A stretch of DNA of 64,000 nucleotides from Morinoia aosen (Eukaryota > Arthropoda > Malacostraca > Amphipoda > Talitridae), in NCBI GenBank assembly GCA_030386875.1, contig CM059569.1, positions 48,647,842-48,711,841 of the forward strand, in the 5' to 3' direction. Under the pieces are notes generated by a model. That model had not been told where the DNA came from. It did no database searches and saw only the letters and a program-made list of their open reading frames with translations. This document shows, piece after piece, positions 43,283 to 53,132 of the stretch (within the stretch, counting starts at the first letter, position 1; every line of letters starts with the position of its first letter). A program made the translations under genes and the position numbers.

Positions 43283-46200
43283 GTCTTTCGCCACTCGAGG
43301 CTTGGTTGACCACGGCTAGTGAGCCCATCGAAGCGTGGCAGCCTGCGCGTCTTCTCGCTTCTGCGAATTTACAGTGCTCGCCGAGCTGTCATAGCCGCGT
43401 CTCATTTAGTTCCTGGTGCGCACATGAGTGCTGTTTTCCTGTTAGTGCTGCCGTCAGCGTAGCTGCATTCATCGGTAACTTCCATCCCGCCTACCACGTT
43501 CTTCTCCGCCCCTCATACTGCTACCTTCCGGCATGTTCGCTTCCTTGACTGTACGTGCGTCCGACTTGAAGCGACTCAGTGGTTCGGCAACGCTGCCGAA
43601 AACTCCTCCAATACCACTCTCCTGATAATTCGTGCCAGCTGTGGACCAAATCCTCTCCTTGCATGTTGGGTCGTTCTTTTTATCTGTGAACCAAACTTGC
43701 GCATTGCTCTGCTGCTCTTGAGAGAATTGTTAGAACTAATAGCGAAGCACTTCCCAGCAGTGCGAAGGCATTGGTGTAAGCAATAGCATTCCATTTTTAT
43801 GACTTACCTCCTTGGTGAAACATGAAATGTTGGCCCGCACACTTCAGTCGTGGCCTGCTGCATCAGGAGCCTTCTTTTATTTCCTGGTTTTAATTGTGTG
43901 TTTTATACGATATGGAATGGCCAATTTCAGTATTTTTGCGCTTATGCTTCAACATTTATTTAGTTTTTCTTTGGGTGTGATTATTTATTATATTCTTGCT
44001 GGGCTGTTATGCCTTTCAGAGTTCTACATTCAATTCTGACTTTTGTCGTAATTTGTGCAATAATAGTTTGTTTTCGATTATAAAATTGGGCTTATCAATT
44101 CTAGGCTTGCACTTGCGTCTGGACTTACTTAGAAACTTTCATTGTTTGCTTCAAACAGTTGGTCTCGTGCGTCAGCATCTCGCAACTTCATTGTGCCACT
44201 CTTTTTTATTATACGGTGGCACATCTGTCTTATCAGATAGATAGCTGTGCCATTTTTAATACCGTGCTTTTATATCATGAGTTACTGTAGTAGCTCTGTG
44301 TAGAAATGTAGACGATCAATTTGAAGAGTGAGAGGAAACAGCTTCATACTCCTAGCACAATACTCACGTAGAGGCAGCGTCCAAAGATATTCCATTAACT
44401 AAGTATTAGCTTTGATGTGAACTAGTGTTTGCAGGCGCGCAAATCGATCCCATGCGCTCTACGACAATACTCGTGTACATACAGTCAATCTGAGGTTTCT
44501 GCTTTGCTCTCCCATGCTCATTGTGCTGTGCTGATAAAGCAGTTGCTGTAAGTAGGTTGTGAAGCAAAATTCGTGAAACTCGAGTATAGACTGTGAAGTG
44601 CGTGCACAACATTTCCGCCCAACAGAGCCGTAACTGACCCTCTGAGATAGATATTCAGTGCACGTTCTTGTGAGGCGTCTTGCTAAAGTTTCCACTGTAA
44701 TTTCATTGGTGACCACTGACTTTAAATGATTTTGCAGAAGCAGAGGTTCTTTTCCAGAAGGCTCGAGCTGTGCCATGAGGCCCAGACCGGCACTCGTGCT
44801 GCGCCACGACCTGCACAATATCACTAGTCATAATTTCTTAGCCTTAGATCATAACTGTAAGGCGTTCCGCACACACAAGCATTTGGTCAATTCGGACAAT
44901 AAGGCTCTAGATTAAGACGGTCGCTTTTGTACCTCTTAAACTTAAACTTGAACAGGGAGATTCAGCCTAGCTGCAGGACTGCCATAGCGAGCGCCCCAAT
45001 CTCTTACACTTAGAGTGAAATCATTCACAAACTTTTCACTTGCATCATTCACGTGCGACTTGAAAGTAACTCTAAAGCTCTTCACTAAATTTTATTTAAC
45101 GATCGTTTAAATACAGAGATAATTATATGCTTGAAGTTTCTTTTTACTTTAAGTTTTTTAGCATTCATTTGCTGTGTTCTTTTATTTCTGGAGACTAGGA
45201 TACAAATATAGAGAACGCGTACTAGGTAGAACAATACGTGATTTCTTGCGTTACGAGTTGTGTGTGTCTCGCGTTGGCAACCTGTGGCGAGCCTGTTATA
45301 TTTTTATGGTTTTTATAACGGTCCTTTGAAGTCTTGATGCCGTTGCAGTCAGTCATGTGACATGACCGACGTTGGTGTCATTTGGAAGAGGCGCACTTCA
45401 CATTTCTAACGTAATCTTTGCGACACTTCCACAGTTATTCGGAGTGCTCCCAGTCTTGTGTACATTCCAGAATATACACCATTCCTCGTTTTCGTTTCCA
45501 CGAAACAAACATTGTGCATGGTCGTCTGTTTTTTGCGCTATTGCTCTGCTTGGCGTTCTTCCATGTAGCCATCGTCTTAATCAAACTAACCCTCGGAAAT
45601 GTGGGATTTAAATGGGATAATTCATTTATTTCATCCACCTAGCTGTGGCAAGAGTTTACTCATTGTATAGTAGTATTGTATTGTGTTCTGATGAGCACAC
45701 GATTCGGATCTGCAGTATTTACTACTTCGTGCTGAGATTATTTCATCGAGCCAAAGAATGGTCAGCCTTTTAGTCAGCGATAAGATTATATTTTAGTGTA
45801 CTTTCAGTTGATAATGGTTTTGAACGAGTTTTGCGAACAAAGCTTCTAGTTGTTTACCTAATTATCGTTTATCTGAATTTGAATAGAGAAGCATCTCTAG
45901 ACAACCTCCGTGGGCTCCAAATCGCCTCAACGCTTGTGGCATTTATGCGCTTCGTACAAGATAAATTTTTAGATGAATTCTCGTACTTGATTATTTTTAC
46001 ACTTCGTCGTTTAGTATGTTATTATTTAATAAGCACAGCTTAAGTAATAATTAATTCTAGCTGTAGCTACTGATATTTGTAGAATAATTTATCTAATTTT
46101 TCCTTGGATCAAAGCGATGACCCGAGGTGACTTTGCTTCTTGGACGAAATTGAACCAATTTCTGTATTTGATCATACCGAATGTTTTTAGATGTGCTGCA

Positions 46201-47450
46201 CTTGAGTGTTTCTCATTGAATTTACTGTTCGACTCGTGGCTTTGTAGTGCCATGCCCATGCCAAGCTCCGTACCTACTGTAATGAAGTAAGGAAGCAAGT
46301 GTTAGACAAGCCGCCAAACTTCGTAGCACCTGCCTGTCGCCTGGGCCGAGCTGGAGCTCAGAGGCGAGTACAAGCAGCGCACAGTTGCAAGACAAATATT
46401 AGCCATAGTCCAGCCCTAACGTAATTTTTACTTTTAACTTGCCCTAGTGTTGCATTTTATACTCGATCGTATGTTAAGCGCTATTTTTAAGATCGTCCGG
46501 CCTATTACAAGTATCGCTTTGCGCATTCCCATGGCATTTATTTATTTTTATTATTTAGGGTTGTTTCTGGAATGTCTCATTTGTGTTGTCAAGCCCGCAT
46601 TTGTAACTCTTGTCACCAGTAACTAAGTAGTTTTTGTAACAGAAGTGAACGTAAAGCTAACTGAATTTATTTTGCATTCCAATCTGCTCTAGCGCGCACT
46701 TTGCGGTGTGGGCTGACATTCACTTCTCGTGTCAGGAGTTGCCTGCCAACGTGTCCGTCTTCGTGATCCTATCAAAGACGAGATTTGGACTCATGTGAAC
46801 CCATATTTGGTTTTGGCTGCGTAGAACACTGTACCTTATTTCTCCTCTGAAAAGTCTTACGTCGTGATGGAGGCTGAAATTTTTTCTTGCTTTTTATGTA
46901 TCAAAGGTTTGGGAGAGGGGATATTTCATATTTCCAATTAGAGCACTGCTGTAAATGAATTCACGAAACAAGCGCATTAATTTAACTGCTTCGAATTGCC
47001 CTCTTAATTCGTCATCTATCTAGTTTTTATTGTTCAGGGTGATGAGCTTTCTAATTTATGCTGTCAATTCTCATTATGTCATCATTACAGTATCTAATTT
47101 CTTGAAGCAAAATATCGTTTCATTCATTTCGTTGACAGCAACAAGACATCGCTAAAATTTTGTAGTTTTCCTATCACAGTTGTGAAATTTCGTTCGATGT
47201 GCGACTGTTCCCACTTCTGTAGCCACCGAGTTAGCAAAGTTCTTCGTTTGTGGTTTTCGATTCTATTTGTTCAGATATTTACGTATAATCTTTGTTTCAA
47301 ATCTTGAATTAATGTTAGAGTTATTGCATTTATTTTTCTAATTTGAGCGTGCGGTTGCGATTAAATGGAGATACTGCCATTTGTATGTGCATTTTTGCTA
47401 TTTTTGCAAATATTAGTATGCTTATTATAATTTCCTTCATTGTCCTTCAC
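43283..47450 (+). other. pod1 3' UTR and downstream DNA, boundary unresolved
   Basis: No coding exon supported. The 3' UTR must start at 43283, but no single poly(A) signal stands out. Many short open frames here have no family features. Confidence 0.5.
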
Positions 47451-47454
47451 CAAC

Positions 47455-47680
47455 AAAGAGATATTGCCATCACTTTCACCAAAGATCTCAACATAATGAA
47501 CAGAAAAGTGTAAAGAACACGAGCAGAATTCTTCGCTTCGTAGCAAGAAACTTGGAACACAAGTCAAAATACATAATACTTCCCATCTATGTAGGACCTC
47601 ATCTAGAATACGCAATGCAACTCTGGTTCCACACCCTGAGATGAAATCTTAACAAAATCTAGAGAATTAAGCGTAGACTG
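47455..47680 (+). pseudogene. LINE reverse transcriptase fragment (CR1/L2-like)
   Basis: Frames on the plus strand read TFTKDLNIMNRKV, then ILRFVARN..KSKYIILPIY and PHLEYAMQLW, then IKRR. This is the familiar block E-K-D-L-G-V ... A-N-R-x-L-G-F-I ... S-K-x-x-I-L-P-L-Y-x-x-x-V-R-P-H-L-E-Y found after the RT core of CR1-like LINEs. Stops and frame changes show it is dead. A SINE is inserted at its right edge. Confidence 0.65.
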
Positions 47681-47682
47681 AA

Positions 47683-47935
47683 GTGGTCGCCGTGCTCGAG
47701 TGGCTAAGAGCGCGCGCTCTTCACGGAAAGGGTCGGCAGTTCAAATTCCGGTGATTCTTCCAGCTGGAATTAGGGAGCACTCTCCATAATTCCTCGCCCA
47801 ACTTAGGTGTCGGAAATGAGTACCGGCTTACCGATGGTAGCCGTCATTGCGTCCTTAAGTTATAAGGCATTTGAAGGACCAACGTACAAGATGATATATT
47901 TCAGGCTTAATTGGAATGAAAAAACATCGTTTCTG
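47683..47935 (+). mobile_element. tRNA-derived SINE with Ser/Leu-type head (family B)
   Basis: The head has an A-box-like TGCTCGAGTGGC (47693-47704) and a B-box-like AGTTCAAATTCC (47738-47749), the arrangement of class II tRNAs (Ser/Leu). Its body from AGGTGTCGGAAATGAGTACC to TCAGGCTTAATTGGAAT is the same as that of the family A SINE in opposite orientation at 48061-48411. Confidence 0.75.
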
Positions 47936-48060
47936 AAACCAGGTTCCTTAAAATATTTTTTCTTCTTTTAACTGCAGTAGCTTTGCTAAATCCCCGATTT
48001 TCAATTTTCATCCTTGTTTTCAAAAGATATGTATAAAAAGGGAACAAATGGTTAGCAAGT

Positions 48061-48411
48061 CAAACAAACAAACATCGGCATCTTTGGGATGCTTTATTTC
48101 CAATCAAGCCTGATACATATGGTCTTAAGCATTGGTTTTTCAAATGTCTTATAACTAACCCTGTATATAGGACACCATGACGGTTCCCCCGTAAAGCCGG
48201 TACCCATTTCCGACACCTGGGTTGAGTAGGGTATTGTGCTTGAGCTTTCCCTTATACCCAACGGGGAAAATCTCCGCGCCAGCGCCAGGATACGAACCCT
48301 CATCTCCAACATACAAGGCTGATCCCTTAACCACTGTACCACGGAGAGCACAGTGGTCTCCAACATACAAAGCTGATCCCTTAACCACTGTGCCACGGAG
48401 AGCACAGTCAA
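48061..48411 (-). mobile_element. tRNA-derived SINE with duplicated head (family A)
   Basis: Minus strand: A box TGGTACAGTGG matches the pol III consensus, and B box GGTTCGTATCC follows. The A-box half of the head is present twice, 54 bp apart (A boxes near 48330-48342 and 48384-48396). The body and the tail, with CAGGCTTGATTGGAAATAAA and CAAACAAACAAA, match the truncated copy at 1451-1735. Confidence 0.8.
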
Positions 48412-49592
48412 TGACTGTATAGCATTCTGATATATCAGTTCAATCTTCGAATGATGAACGCTAATGCTGAAGTGACTGGATTTACCAAAATGAAACTATA
48501 GTCAAGTGACAAGATTTACCAAAATAAAACGATGCTCGAGTGACAGCATTTACCAAAATGAAACGATGCTTCTGCGACTGGATTCACCAAAATGAAACGA
48601 GACGAGCGCCGGTACTGATTGAATATAAAAGTGCATGAATAACTGTTTGTATAATATCACCAGTAATTAGTTCTCGGATTCTGATATTCTCGGTCAATGA
48701 AGGACACTACTCTGAAAAGGAAATGCGTTCGCTGACTGATTAGTTTACTGGCTGATTACACTTTTGGTAAACCGCAGTCACCACACTCGAAGAAAATGTG
48801 TTTCATTTTAGTATCATGTTTTTTTTTGTTGTATTGTGAAGGCTAGCATATTAAGCTAGTCGAACCCCATTGCGGGCTGTGACCCAGGCTGCTGTGTCAA
48901 AATTTATGACCAAATACAATCAATGCTGCAGTTACTTGTTACTCACAATTATTAATTTCTGAACTGCATTACAGTTATCTAGTCAGAAAGCAAAGCGTGA
49001 AAAGAATTGTCTTGTTTTTCAAACTGTGCAAGGATTTTGAGATGAATTTTGAAGTCCCAAAAAGAAAAAAATGCGTTTGAGGAAAACTGAACTGCTTACA
49101 CAGACATACACATAAAAGAAACTCGATAAAGGTTGACATTTTTAAAATTTAAATGCTTCTTGTAAATTTAAAAATGAATACTTGCCAATTGTGAAACTCA
49201 GAATGACAACGCTTTCAAAAACATTAGAGATTTTTGCTATTGTTTGCAATTCCTAATAATTTATAAGTAATATTAACCTAAATGTGACTGAGTATTTTAC
49301 TGAACGAATTATGGCAACATCAGAAGATCTTGTTTACGTTCCGAATGTGCTAGATGTCGTGGATTGTACTCTGACGAAGTGGAAAATTTACGCTATTTTT
49401 GAGTCGTGTTCGTGCTGAAATTGAATTAATTGTGAGTAAAAATATTGAATGAGTTAGTGCAGAAAAATATATATGGTATTTTTTGTCTACTTGGAAGTTG
49501 AAATGCTTCCCGTGATCGTAACTATCGAGGATAAAAATGACGTAACCAATGGAGGTCGAATAAGTGTGAAACCTACATTCATATATTTGGTT
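48412..49592. other. Intergenic, nothing recognised apart from short repeats
   Basis: TTTACCAAAATGAAACGATG-like units recur about every 37-38 bp between 48480 and 48605 (four copies); otherwise no feature. Confidence 0.55.
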
Positions 49593-50126
49593 GGTAAATG
49601 TAAAGGACTTGACCATAATCGATTTTCCACTCTTTGATCAATAAAGATTGTTGATGAGACCAAAATAAACAAGTTTTCTTCAATGCACTTTCCGGCGGAA
49701 ATAAGTATTTTAAAAGTTATGGCATTAAATGAGTTACCGTAACTCCAGTGTTTGAGGCGGGGAAAAATACACCGCGCGGTCCGACGTGAAAGTAAACAGG
49801 CGTTCCCGCGCGCCAACCAAGCCGACGAAGAGCAAACCCCCTATTACAAACGTAAAGAGGTTGGGTCGTGAGGGGTAGCAACAGTTCTTTTAGTGAAAAC
49901 TATAAAACTAAAAGAACTGTGGCTACCCCTCACGACCCAACCTCTTTACGTTTGTAATAGGGTGATGCACACAGGAGTTCCGGTAACTCATTTAATGCCA
50001 TAACTTTTAAAATACTCATTTCCGCCGGAAAGTGCATTGAAGAAAAATTGTTTATTTTGGTCTGATCAACAATCTTTCTTGATCAAAAAGTGGAAAATCG
50101 ATTATGGTCAAGTCCTTTACATTTAC
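49593..50126. mobile_element. Foldback element E1 (534 bp) with inner hairpin
   Basis: Ends GGTAAATG...CATTTACC with terminal inverted repeats of about 150 bp (49593-49747 and 49980-50126, containing ACTTGACCATAATCGATTTT and CTTTCCGGCGGAAAT). The interior has a GC-rich unique block and a 56-bp-stem hairpin (49839-49962). It is an inverted near-copy of E2. No matching target duplication was found, so it may have arisen by inverted duplication. Confidence 0.8.
49839..49962. repeat. Hairpin H1 (56-bp stems)
   Basis: Arms 49839-49894 and 49907-49962, starting CCCTATTACAAACGTAAAGA, one mismatch seen, 12-base AT-rich loop. The same arm sequence forms H3 and the outside of H2. Confidence 0.9.
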
Positions 50127-50203
50127 CGAAATTTGCTATTGAGTTCTTCTCAAGTACTTGTGATTTAATGATATACAAGTTTTATATTAGTATCTCAAGA
50201 AGC

Positions 50204-51429
50204 GGTAAATCTGAAGGACATGACAGTTGTCGATTTTGCAAATTGTAATGGCTAAACATTGTTAATGACACCAAAATAAACAAGTTTTCTTCTATGCACT
50301 TTTCGTCTCTAGTGAGTATTTTATTAGTTATAGCGGTAAATGACTTACCTCAACTCCAGTCTTCGAAGCGGAAAGGAATTCCTTGATCGAGTTGTATGGC
50401 AATACTGCAATGGCGTCTCGCTTCCAGCGCTCTGTCTTGAAAGACGAAACCAAACCTACCGCTATACCTCGTTAAATACTCATTTGACGAAAAAAGTGTA
50501 TAGAAGAAAAGTTGGTCAATGTGAAGTTTAATGCAATCACGGAAAATAATAATGCCGATCCCAGGAATCACTAAAGAAACACATTTCAGAACGTTTTACA
50601 TGAATGACATTCTGCTCGCTGATGCGTTTTTTTCGAATAATTGAACTTTGAAGTTGGCCTTGGCGCCAAAGGAAGCGAGCGCGTAAACGGAATTTAATTA
50701 ATAACGGAAGCTATTACAAACGTAAAGAGGTTGGGTCGTGAGGGGGAGGCACAGTTCTTCTAGTGAAAATTATAAATAAAGCTTCTAACCCACCCATTAG
50801 GGTGACGACCGCAATCTTGTTGACATCGGGTCCAAAATGGCGGCGCCCATGGTGGTCGCCATGTTAGACCCGATGTAAACAAGATTGCGGTCGTCACCCT
50901 AATGGGTGGGTTAGAAGCTTTTTTTATAATTTTCACTAGAAGAACTGTGCCTCCCCCTCACGACCCAACCTCTTTACGTTTGTAAAAGGGGGTTAGCTTC
51001 CGTTTTTAATTAAATTACGCTCGCTTCTTTTGGCGCGGGAAGGCCAACTTCAAAGTTCAATAATTCGAAAATAAAGCATCAGCAAGCAGAATGTAGTTCA
51101 TGTAAAACATTCTTAAATACGTTCCTTTAGTGATTGTTTAGAATATAATTATTAATTTCTGTGATTGCATTAAACTTCACATTGACCGAAAAGTTTATTT
51201 CGATGTTATTACCATGTTTCAAGCAACAAAAATTCAAAAATCGATGAGTAGCTGTTTATTCGAGCGCATTTGTCATCAATGACAAAACTAAACCTACCGC
51301 TATAAATCGGAAAATACTCATTTGAGATGAAAAGTGCATAGAAGAAAACTTGTTTATTTTGATTCAATTAATTAGGTTCAGGCAACAAAAAGGTCAAAAT
51401 TGACAACTGTCATCTCCTTCAGATTTACC
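50204..51429. mobile_element. Foldback element C (1,226 bp), central member
   Basis: Ends GGTAAATCTGAAGGA...TCCTTCAGATTTACC with a perfect 8-bp target duplication CAAGAAGC (50196-50203, 51430-51437). Long diverged inverted arms run inward (for example AAACCTACCGCTATA near both ends) to hairpin H2 at the centre. Its TIR resembles that of E1/E2 (GGTAAAT, AGGAC, TCGATTTT), so these belong to one superfamily. No transposase frame. Confidence 0.8.
50709..50997. repeat. Hairpin H2, two-tier nested palindrome
   Basis: Outer arms AGCTATTACAAACGTAAAGA share the H1/H3 sequence. Nested inside is a second inverted repeat with CATTAGGGTGACGACCGCAA and GACATCGGGTC, closing on AAAATGGCGGCGCCCATGG / GGTCGCCATG near 50833-50862. 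Total span about 290 bp with only a short loop. Confidence 0.88.
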
Positions 51430-51760
51430 CAAGAAGCTTTCTGAAGAACTTGTTGCAGTGGTGCAAGCTGTTGTAAATGCAATGAAAGTTGACTTATACA
51501 TGCACTTGGAGGAAATTTGACAATGAAAACAGCTGTTGCAGTCAACTCATTTGAGATATGTGGCCATATTTTTTATTACGTATGTGTAGTATTCAACTTG
51601 ACATCACAGAATTAAGTGCAAACCTATTTTTCTCAAAGTTGTATATGTTATGTGGAGGAAATTAGGGACTGTCATATGAATAATTTATTGGTAATGTTAG
51701 TGGTGAATAAGCCCAAAGAGTAATGTATTAACATTTTGACTCACAGGTTAAACTGAAGTT

Positions 51761-52295
51761 GGTAAATGTTGAGGACTTGACCATAATCGATTTTCCACTT
51801 TTTGATCAACAAAGATTGTTGATCAGACCAAAATAAACAAGTTTTCTTCAATGCACTTTCCGGCGGAAATGAGTATTTTAAAAGTTATGGCGTTGAATGA
51901 GTTACCGGAACTCCAGTGTGCATCACCCTATTACAAACGTAAAGAGGTTGGGTCGTGAGGGGTAGCCACAGTTCTTTTAGTTTTATAGTTTTCACTAAAA
52001 GAACTGTTGCTACCCCTCACGACCCAACCTCTTTACGTTTGTAATAGGGGGTTTGCTCTTCGTCGGCTTGGTTGGCGCGCGGGAACGCCTGTTTACTTTC
52101 ACGTCGGACCGCGCGGTGTATTTTTCCCCGCCTCAAACACTGGAGTTACGGTAACTCATTTAATGCCATAACTTTTAAAATACTTCTTTCCGCCGGAAAG
52201 TGCATTGAAGAAAACTTGTTTATTTTGGTCTCCTCAACAATCTTTATTGATCAAAGAGTGGAAAATCGATTATGGTCAAGTCCTCAACATTTACC
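51761..52295. mobile_element. Foldback element E2 (535 bp) with inner hairpin
   Basis: Inverted counterpart of E1, flanked by a perfect 8-bp target duplication CTGAAGTT (51753-51760, 52296-52303). Contains hairpin H3. An open frame of 75 codons (52072-52299) exists on plus and its mirror in E1 on minus; this reflects the copied sequence, not a gene. Confidence 0.85.
51926..52049. repeat. Hairpin H3 (56-bp stems)
   Basis: Mirror of H1 at the symmetric place in E2 (both pairs are centred on 50944). Arms CCCTATTACAAACGTAAAGA and reverse. Confidence 0.9.
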
Positions 52296-52680
52296 CTGAA
52301 GTTTAACATTCAGCTCAAATTTAAAGTCAATTGTAAGCAATGTTTAAAATAGCAAATGTTAGCTGGATTGTGCTTTCATTTAGTTTTGAATAAGCATTTA
52401 TTAAAATTCAGGTTATGACCACTGGTTGGTCAGCAGCATTATGTAAATTCCCTTTGTGTACCACTTGTGTATGTTGCAGTCAAAGTGTTAAGTGATTAGG
52501 GAAATCTAGGGTCAATATTGAATTTAATGTTGTCAACGAATTTAATAATTTTGTAGGTATAGATAGGTAATATAGTCGATTTTAAGACGTTTTATACGAA
52601 TAACAATGTGCCCGGAAATGCTTAGCTTTGGAGATATAGGATAAATAACGCCAGGTAAGAATAGCATTAACGGCAGTTTC

Positions 52681-52725
52681 GATATGGCTCTTCCGGCGTT
52701 TTGCGGACGCGGACCACGCCAAGGT
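52681..52725 (+). promoter_or_regulatory. FAU: Possible FAU transcription start (TOP-like tract)
   Basis: GGCTCTTCCGGCGTTTTGCG lies 330 bp before the coding start in a GC-rich patch. CTCTTCC after the start C is typical of ribosomal-protein mRNAs. A donor such as AAG-gttttt or ATG-gttaag follows within 60 bases and would join to the acceptor at 53011-53012. Inferred. Confidence 0.35.
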
Positions 52726-53018
52726 TTTTGGCGGGAGTCATCGGCCTCGATATGGTTAAGTTAAATTAAGATATTTTAGGCGCACTTGATACTTAACTAA
52801 ATTAACTTTACCAAACCTAACCTTACCTATCGTTACGTCAGAACCGGATTTCTGCTTATTTAAGTGGATGGTGATTTTAGTTTATAGTGATGTTAGGAAA
52901 TTGTTAGCCAGTTTGTCAATGCCAAATCTAGTATATCTGCCTTGAGGATGCAGTCCCACTGCAAAAATGAAATCTATAAACTTAGTTTAATTGGAATTAT
53001 TTTCCTGTGCAGAGCATC

Positions 53019-53132
53019 ATGCAGCTTTTTGTGCGTGGCAGTTCTCTGCATGTCTACAATGCTCCAGAGGGAGCCCTTCTTGCTGATGTGAAGGCCTTCC
53101 TGAGCTCAGTTGAAGGTGCTGAGCAGGAGGAA
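53019..53132 (+). CDS. FAU: FAU coding exon 1
   Basis: 38 codons from ATG to GAGGAA, donor gtaagt, phase 0. The exon itself begins at 53013 with six 5' UTR bases. Confidence 0.96.

Noticed and set aside
44459..44824. 121-codon minus-strand frame downstream of pod1
   Set aside because: No recognisable motif, no poly(A) or splice context; one of many chance frames in the region.
47683..47755. Functional tRNA-Ser/Leu gene
   Set aside because: A- and B-box-like motifs exist, but the cloverleaf does not close well and the sequence continues into a SINE body.
48310..48411. Functional tRNA gene on minus
   Set aside because: The head is duplicated and fused to the same SINE body as the copy at 1451; a SINE explains it better.
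52072..52299. 75-codon frame mirrored at 49487-49816
   Set aside because: Conservation reflects the foldback copies E1/E2; the frame spans a terminal inverted repeat and shows no protein family.
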